Of a DNA stretch of 8,607 nucleotides, positions 5,415-8,607 are shown piece by piece. Position 1 is the first letter of the stretch. The number at the start of each line of letters is the position of its first letter. The stretch spans positions 1,031-9,637 of the forward strand of contig JAQUMS010000027.1 of assembly GCA_028717985.1 (NCBI GenBank), read 5' to 3'. The position numbers were made by a program, and so were the translations under genes. Below the pieces are notes generated by a model, which was given only the letters and a program-made list of their open reading frames with translations, was not told where the DNA came from and ran no database searches. This DNA is from Candidatus Omnitrophota bacterium (lineage in GTDB: Bacteria > Omnitrophota > Gorgyraeia > Gygaellales > Profunditerraquicolaceae).

Positions 5415-6071
5415 ATGTTTTCTAATCGCTATCCGCTAACCGCTATCCGCTATTCACTACTCGCTATTCGCTCATCTGCTTTTACGCTGGTTGAATTGAT
5501 CGTTGTTATTGCGATTATCGGGGTGCTTGCGGCGATTATTACTCCAAACGCATATAAAGCGATTAAAAAAGCCCAAATTGCCAGAACAGTCTCAAGCCTG
5601 AAAATCATTAAGGCGGCGGTACAATCGTATTATAGTGATACGGGTAGTTGGATTACATCACATTATATCACTAATAATAACGGTCCTTTTTTTAGAGATC
5701 CGGGTGGTGTTACCGGCTGGGACGGCCCGTATCTGGACCATTTTGAAAAAAGCCCTTTAACTCAGCCGGCGGCGGCTGGAGGAGGTTTGCCCGGCTGGTA
5801 CTATGTCTTGCAGGATAATCAGATGTATGACAGCACGTTTGATACCGACGGCAATGGGACATACGAAATTGTTGATGGCATCAGTGTTTGTTGTTACGGG
5901 TTTCCTTCTGAAGACGCCTATCGACTTGATCAGATTTTCGACGGTACCGGTCAATGGGGATATATCGGTACCATGAATGTTATCCGTATCTGGTCAACCG
6001 GGCCGACGGAAAATTATTATCTGGTTGCGTTGTTATCAGGGCAGACGAGCATTCCCCGGGGAAGCAGATAA
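5415..6071 (+). CDS. GspG-like major pseudopilin / type IV pilin, paralogue 8, with expanded leader
   Basis: 218 aa. The leader is 22 residues instead of 15 because of seven extra residues encoded by three extra heptamer units. It ends SSA22, so the residue before the cut is Ala, as in paralogue 6. The mature start is FTLVEL with Glu27, and the helix runs to about 43. SDTGSW is at 74-79; Pro is missing after Trp (WI instead of WP). WDGPYLDH is at 102-109, KSP at 112-114 and DTDGNGTYE at 143-151. Two adjacent Cys (159, 160) are unusual. It groups with paralogues 4 and 5. The C-terminus extends beyond the final strand (about ten residues, ending RGSR). It is the last major subunit before the minor-pilin operon. 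Confidence 0.88.
   Translation: MFSNRYPLTAIRYSLLAIRSSAFTLVELIVVIAIIGVLAAIITPNAYKAIKKAQIARTVSSLKIIKAAVQSYYSDTGSWITSHYITNNNGPFFRDPGGVTGWDGPYLDHFEKSPLTQPAAAGGGLPGWYYVLQDNQMYDSTFDTDGNGTYEIVDGISVCCYGFPSEDAYRLDQIFDGTGQWGYIGTMNVIRIWSTGPTENYYLVALLSGQTSIPRGSR
5427..5475 (+). repeat. Heptamer repeat (CGCTATC-like), 7 units, coding for the prepilin leader
   Basis: Units are cgctatc, cgctaac, cgctatc, cgctatt, cactact, cgctatt and cgctcat. Since 7 is not a multiple of 3, the encoded peptide repeats every three units: RYPLTAI then RYSLLAI. The sister genes have only four units at the same place (for example 215-242 in pilin 1: cgctatc, cgttatt, cgctaaa, cgcttga). The difference of three units, 21 bp, is the smallest change that keeps the frame. 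Confidence 0.85.
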
Positions 6072-6122
6072 ATATACGCTTTTTTTCGTTTTTTGGGATA
6101 GAATATGTTTTAAAAAAAAGAA

Positions 6123-6151
6123 TTGCAAAAAAATTAAGTTTAGAGTATGCT
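6123..6151 (+). promoter_or_regulatory. Predicted sigma70-type promoter for the minor pseudopilin operon
   Basis: TTGCAA (6123-6128) and TATGCT (6146-6151) are 17 bp apart. Transcription would start near 6158, about 30 nt before the ATG at 6188. The AT-rich stretch 6075-6095 has two runs of T (ctttttttcgtttttt) but no stem ahead of them, so I do not call a terminator. A separate promoter would let tip proteins be made at a different level from the major subunits. Confidence 0.5.
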
Positions 6152-6187
6152 AAATTTGCTGGACTACCTAAACAGAAAGGGAGCAAA

Positions 6188-6643
6188 ATGAAACGAAAGT
6201 CTATTACCTTGGTTGAGCTTCTCGTTTCTATGGGAATTATAGCGTCTATCCTTGCCATTTCCATGACTTCCATGAATACCATTGACCGTCGGCAGCTTGA
6301 GTCTGAAGCCCGTATGCTTGTCGCGGATCTTTCCTGGACTAAAGAGTCGGCTATAAGTCAGCACGAACACCGCGGTATAAATTTTGACGCTACCAATAAA
6401 CGGTATTCAATCTACCGTTCTCCAAACGGAGCAGCCGCTGATTTTGTCCAAACAAACCTTTTGAAACGCGTAGCTCTTAAATCGAGCCTCACCCTGGCTA
6501 ACGCCAACTTATGGATTTATGCCCCTAAAGGCACTACCTATAATGGGGGTGGCGGAGATTTTACTGTGACGTTAAGTTTAACGGGTGGAAGAACTCGGAC
6601 AGTTACCGTTTTTAAAGATACCGGATTCGTCAAAGCCGACTGA
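6188..6643 (+). CDS. GspH-like minor pseudopilin
   Basis: 151 aa. The leader is very short, MKRKS, then ITLVELLVSMGIIASILAIS with the conserved Glu at residue 10 (mature +5). The residue before the cut is Ser rather than Gly, which is uncommon and could slow or prevent processing. After the helix comes LESEARMLVADLSWTKESAI (about 37-56), resembling the start of the GspH soluble domain, where the conserved region commonly reads as a long helix with Ala/Leu and Arg followed by short strands. The C-terminal VFKDTGFVKAD resembles the strand-Gly-strand end of GspH/FimT. The frame is open upstream to 5954, but AAAGGGAG at 6176-6183 and the leader logic fix 6188. The stop overlaps the next gene's ATG by one base (TGATG), a sign of coupled translation. 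In T2SS, GspH links the tip complex to the GspG fibre. Confidence 0.75.
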   Translation: MKRKSITLVELLVSMGIIASILAISMTSMNTIDRRQLESEARMLVADLSWTKESAISQHEHRGINFDATNKRYSIYRSPNGAAADFVQTNLLKRVALKSSLTLANANLWIYAPKGTTYNGGGGDFTVTLSLTGGRTRTVTVFKDTGFVKAD

Positions 6644-7065
6644 TGAGTATGATTTTCAGAAAACTCCGTTTTCCCAAATTCGGTTTCCTTCCCGCAGGCA
6701 GGAGAGGCTTAAGCCTTGTTGAAACAACGATCTGCATTCCTATTGTTTTAACTATTGTTATTTCCATGTTGATTGTTTTTCAGCAGGGGTACCGCGTGCT
6801 GAGAAAGATCAAAATGAGAACTATTGCCTGTTATCTGATCGAGGAGAAACTGGAAGAAAAAGGGATATGGCCTCAGGTCAATGGGACGACAAGCGAAGGA
6901 TATAGTATCATACCGTCTTTTTCGAATTTCAGAAGAGTCGTGACGATATCAAACGGGCCGGTTTATATTTCTGATTTAAAACGCGTGGATGTTCAGGTGT
7001 TTTGGACGGGAGAAAACAACGTTGAACAGTCAATCACGATGAGCACTCTTATTTCAAGTTTTTAA
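6643..7065 (+). CDS. GspI/PilV-like minor pseudopilin
   Basis: 140 aa. The leader is 22 residues and basic, ending RRG22; LSLVET puts the conserved Glu at residue 27 (mature +5). A hydrophobic helix follows to about 46, though it contains Cys31, Pro33 and a Gln-Gln-Gly kink. The segment ACYLIEEKLEE (62-72) corresponds to the A-x-x-x-x-E-K-x-E pattern found after the helix in GspI/PilV proteins, and the C-terminal part alternates into beta strands (FRRVVTIS, RVDVQVFW). The ATG overlaps the preceding stop and there is no clear ribosome-binding site, so it probably depends on coupling; ATG at 6649 is a possible alternative. The leader's LPAGRRG is encoded by cccgcaggcaggag, which may derive from a short repeat, but this is a guess. 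Position between the H- and J-like genes supports the GspI assignment. Confidence 0.72.
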   Translation: MSMIFRKLRFPKFGFLPAGRRGLSLVETTICIPIVLTIVISMLIVFQQGYRVLRKIKMRTIACYLIEEKLEEKGIWPQVNGTTSEGYSIIPSFSNFRRVVTISNGPVYISDLKRVDVQVFWTGENNVEQSITMSTLISSF

Positions 7066-7068
7066 AAT

Positions 7069-7674
7069 ATGAAAAAATTTTTGCGGGCCCGGGGATTTTC
7101 GTTGATTGAAATTATGCTGAGCGTGATAATTTTAGGCATAGTTTTTTCCGTCGCGGCGGGTTCATTTTATAAAGCGGTGAAAGATTGGCAGCGCCAGAGA
7201 AACAGCCTGAGATGCCTGGAAAACGCCCGTTGGGCCATGGAATATTTGAGTAATGAAATCCGCCAGGGGAATGGAGCAAGTACCGGAGTCACAAACGCCG
7301 GAGGTGTGAAGGGTAAATTAAAAACACAGATATACTCTGTTATAGATCCCGGAGCCCAGAATGGACGTATCTGGTATTGGCGGGGGGAACAGCAGGGCGG
7401 GAATAATTACGGAGACCCCGCGATTATTTACAGGGGAATGGATATCAATCCTATTCTTGCGAGCCAGCCCCAGTCTTTCCAGGAAGCAAACGGTAATAGA
7501 AAAGAGTTATGTAATTATGTGGTAGATAATCCCAATGGGGATGAGATTTTTACCGATATGGGCGGCGGGGTGTATAGGATAGAAATATCGGTGCGTCCCG
7601 ACCCTACTCGTCCGAATACGATTGAAGGAAATAAGGATTTTACATTACGCACGTATGTTCATCCCCGTAATTAA
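7069..7674 (+). CDS. GspJ/PilW-like minor pseudopilin
   Basis: 201 aa. Leader MKKFLRARG; cleavage is before Phe10, giving FSLIEIMLSVIILGIVFSVAA with Glu14 at mature +5. After the helix, DWQRQRNSLRCLENARWAMEYLSNEIRQG (about 39-67) is typical of GspJ/PilW, in which a charged helix is followed by A-x-x-x-L-x-x-E-I-R-x-A. The soluble domain is rich in Gly, Asn and strands, ending RIEISVRPDP and FTLRTYVHPRN; the 'LRT.V..RN' ending is common in this family. GspJ is the largest of the I-J-K tip proteins in T2SS, consistent with the size here. The gap to the previous stop is 3 nt without an obvious ribosome-binding site, so coupled translation is likely. Confidence 0.8.
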   Translation: MKKFLRARGFSLIEIMLSVIILGIVFSVAAGSFYKAVKDWQRQRNSLRCLENARWAMEYLSNEIRQGNGASTGVTNAGGVKGKLKTQIYSVIDPGAQNGRIWYWRGEQQGGNNYGDPAIIYRGMDINPILASQPQSFQEANGNRKELCNYVVDNPNGDEIFTDMGGGVYRIEISVRPDPTRPNTIEGNKDFTLRTYVHPRN

Positions 7675-7693
7675 TACATAAAGGATTTACTAT

Positions 7694-8173
7694 ATGCAGC
7701 TACAGGTACCCGCGCGACACTCTAAGAAACATTCACATGCCGGCCAGCTTTTAATATTTGTTCTGCTGACAATTTTAGTGGTAGGAATAGTTTTGGTCGC
7801 TTTGGCGGGGATGTGGCAGGCGCAGTCAAATGTTTTTCTTTCCCAAAAAAATGCGCTGACTGCTTTTTATCTGGCTGAAGCGGGCCTTGCCCGGGGTAAA
7901 GTCTTTGCGTATAATAATGTCGGGACAACGGGCTGGCAGCCGTGCGCTGATGATACAAACGCAGGATGTTGGTATACTGATATCAGCGTGGGGAAATATA
8001 AATTTAACGTGGTCGATCTTGGGGCGAAAAAACTTAAGTTAGAATCCAAAGGCCGGGTTGTAAACGGCACGGTTATTTCTCAAAGGGAGTTATTGGTGAA
8101 TATTAATGTCGATCCCCCTCCCGGCGGTCCCGGAACTAAGACAACCGATCCCTGGAGCTGGAGCGAGAAATAA
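7694..8173 (+). CDS. GspK/PilX-like minor pseudopilin (short)
   Basis: 159 aa. Basic leader to Gly17, then a hydrophobic helix QLLIFVLLTILVVGIVLVALAG (18-39). The mature +5 residue is Phe, not Glu. Lack of this Glu is characteristic of GspK and its PilX relatives, which cap the fibre tip. The hallmark after the helix, AFYLAEAGLARG (57-68), matches the Y-x-AEAG signature of PilX N-terminal domains. At 159 aa it is much shorter than classic GspK (about 300 aa) and lacks its large inserted domain, so a PilX-type role is more likely. The C-terminal tail is Pro/Gly-rich (DPPPGGPGTKTTDPWSWSEK) and looks disordered. AAAGGA at 7680-7684 gives a normal start. It follows the J-like gene by 19 nt and precedes the platform gene by 2 nt. 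Confidence 0.75.
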   Translation: MQLQVPARHSKKHSHAGQLLIFVLLTILVVGIVLVALAGMWQAQSNVFLSQKNALTAFYLAEAGLARGKVFAYNNVGTTGWQPCADDTNAGCWYTDISVGKYKFNVVDLGAKKLKLESKGRVVNGTVISQRELLVNINVDPPPGGPGTKTTDPWSWSEK

Positions 8174-8175
8174 TC

Positions 8176-8607
8176 ATGAGGAATTATAACTATAAAGCAC
8201 GGGATAATTCCGGCCGTTTGATCAAGGGTGTTCTTGTCGCTGAAAATGAGCTGGAGTTAGCCAATCATTTAAATAAGCTGGGTTGTTTTCTTATAGAAGC
8301 GAAAGCGTTTACGGCCGCCACGGTTTCAAAATCAAGTTCAAAAAAAGATTTTAAGCTTTCTCCCGTTGAGGTTTTGAATATAACTACCCAATTGGCTATT
8401 TCTCTTGATTCGGGTGTTCCGTTATTAACCAGCCTCAAGGATTTATCGGTCGGTTCCCCGGATAAAAAAACAAAAGCGATATTAGAAGATATTGCCCATC
8501 GTGTTGAGTCCGGGACTACATTAAAAGAACATAGCCGCGTCGAGCCGCCGCGCGAGCTCATCGCTCGGAGATCCGCCACCCCCATTCGTCGTCATCGCCA
8601 CTCTCCC
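8176..8607 (+). CDS. PilC/GspF-family inner-membrane platform protein, partial (3' end missing and probably chimeric)
   Basis: 144 codons without a stop before the window ends; the family is about 400 aa with two similar cytoplasmic/membrane modules. YNYKARDNSGRLIKGVLVAEN (4-24) is the usual N-terminal strand pair of PilC/GspF. LSPVEVLNITTQLAISLDSGVPLLTSLKDL (61-90) is the family signature, the first cytoplasmic helix bundle with Q-LA-x-x-L-x-x-G-V-P-L-L. DIAHRVESGTTL (105-116) follows as expected. A family member should then read roughly -x-EAL-x-x-x-x-x-FP-x-x-Y; instead, from about residue 118 the translation is Arg/Pro-rich and unrelated (REL...RRHRHSP). Base composition jumps at the same point, so only 8176 to about 8530 should be trusted. 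PilC/GspF anchors the pilus in the inner membrane and contacts the assembly ATPase; a gspE/pilB-type gene may lie outside the window. Confidence 0.8.
   Translation, partial: MRNYNYKARDNSGRLIKGVLVAENELELANHLNKLGCFLIEAKAFTAATVSKSSSKKDFKLSPVEVLNITTQLAISLDSGVPLLTSLKDLSVGSPDKKTKAILEDIAHRVESGTTLKEHSRVEPPRELIARRSATPIRRHRHSP
8533..8607. other. High-GC terminal segment, probably chimeric or contaminating sequence
   Basis: By hand count the last 74 bases are about 72% GC, while the preceding 71 are about 35%. Homology of the + strand frame to PilC/GspF stops at the same place. On the - strand, an ATG at 8595-8593 opens a frame reading MTTNGGGGSPSDELARRLDAAM, typical of a high-GC organism's protein N-terminus, which then hits TAA at the junction. 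This suggests a misjoined read end. A true recombination or insertion boundary cannot be excluded. Confidence 0.55.

Noticed and set aside
6075..6095. Rho-independent terminator after pilin 8 (runs of T)
   Set aside because: I find no GC-rich stem directly before the T-runs.
5954..6187. A long N-terminal extension of the GspH-like gene from 5954
   Set aside because: It would overlap the end of pilin 8, would put 78 residues before a prepilin leader, and ignores the AAAGGGAG site before 6188.
8265..8585. Reverse-strand ORF opposite the PilC/GspF gene
   Set aside because: Most of it is the shadow of a clear PilC/GspF reading frame, and it begins in the suspected chimeric tail.

Overview
The window is almost entirely a type IV pilin / type II secretion (T2SS) pseudopilin locus, all on the + strand. 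The candidate organism is an uncultured Gram-negative bacterium of moderate GC (roughly 45%). Two things suggest a lineage such as Omnitrophota or a neighbouring PVC/Elusimicrobia-type group: the nearly invariant N-terminal pilin helix carried by many paralogues, and the RYPL-type repeat peptide encoded by a heptamer repeat. That placement rests on remembered similarity only, and there is no phylogenetic marker here. The sequence looks like a metagenomic contig, because its last ~75 bases change composition sharply and are probably not part of the same genome.

Layout. Positions 1-202 hold a possible tail of an upstream gene and a good sigma70-type promoter (TTGAAA-17-TATACT, 87-115). Positions 203-6071 hold eight tandem paralogous genes for GspG-like major pseudopilins (193-218 aa; called pilins 1-8 here). 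Their leader and N-terminal helix are almost identical, a WDGPYLEK block sits mid-protein, and seven of the eight carry an acidic/Gly loop resembling a calcium site. The rest of the C-terminal domain is strongly diverged. Positions 6188-8173 hold a compact operon of four minor pseudopilins (GspH-, GspI/PilV-, GspJ/PilW- and GspK/PilX-like) behind its own promoter (TTGCAA-17-TATGCT, 6123-6151). From 8176 to the window edge lies the start of a PilC/GspF inner-membrane platform protein, which becomes non-homologous near 8530.

The non-coding DNA between the pilin genes is not random. It contains modular repeats in a fixed order: (a) 45-bp tandem repeats with an internal CTCACGT...ACGTGAG hairpin (before pilins 6 and 8); (b) an identical 23-bp block (before pilins 6, 7 and 8); (c) a degenerate octamer array of consensus AGCTSTTR (in six of the seven gaps between pilin genes); and (d) a TACTTAAAAAAGGAATA ribosome-binding module. 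Within the coding sequence there follows (e) a degenerate heptamer repeat, CGCTATC-like, which encodes the prepilin leader peptide. Pilin 8 carries exactly three more heptamers (21 bp, 7 residues) than its sisters.

How the parts could work together. In T2SS and type IV pilus systems the H, I, J and K minor pseudopilins form the tip complex that primes assembly, the GspG-like protein builds the fibre, and PilC/GspF is the membrane platform. Here one set of tip proteins and one platform sit beside eight alternative major subunits. This fits a fibre whose major subunit can be varied or mixed. No ATPase, secretin or prepilin peptidase is in the window. Function is inferred from family resemblance read by eye, with no database search.
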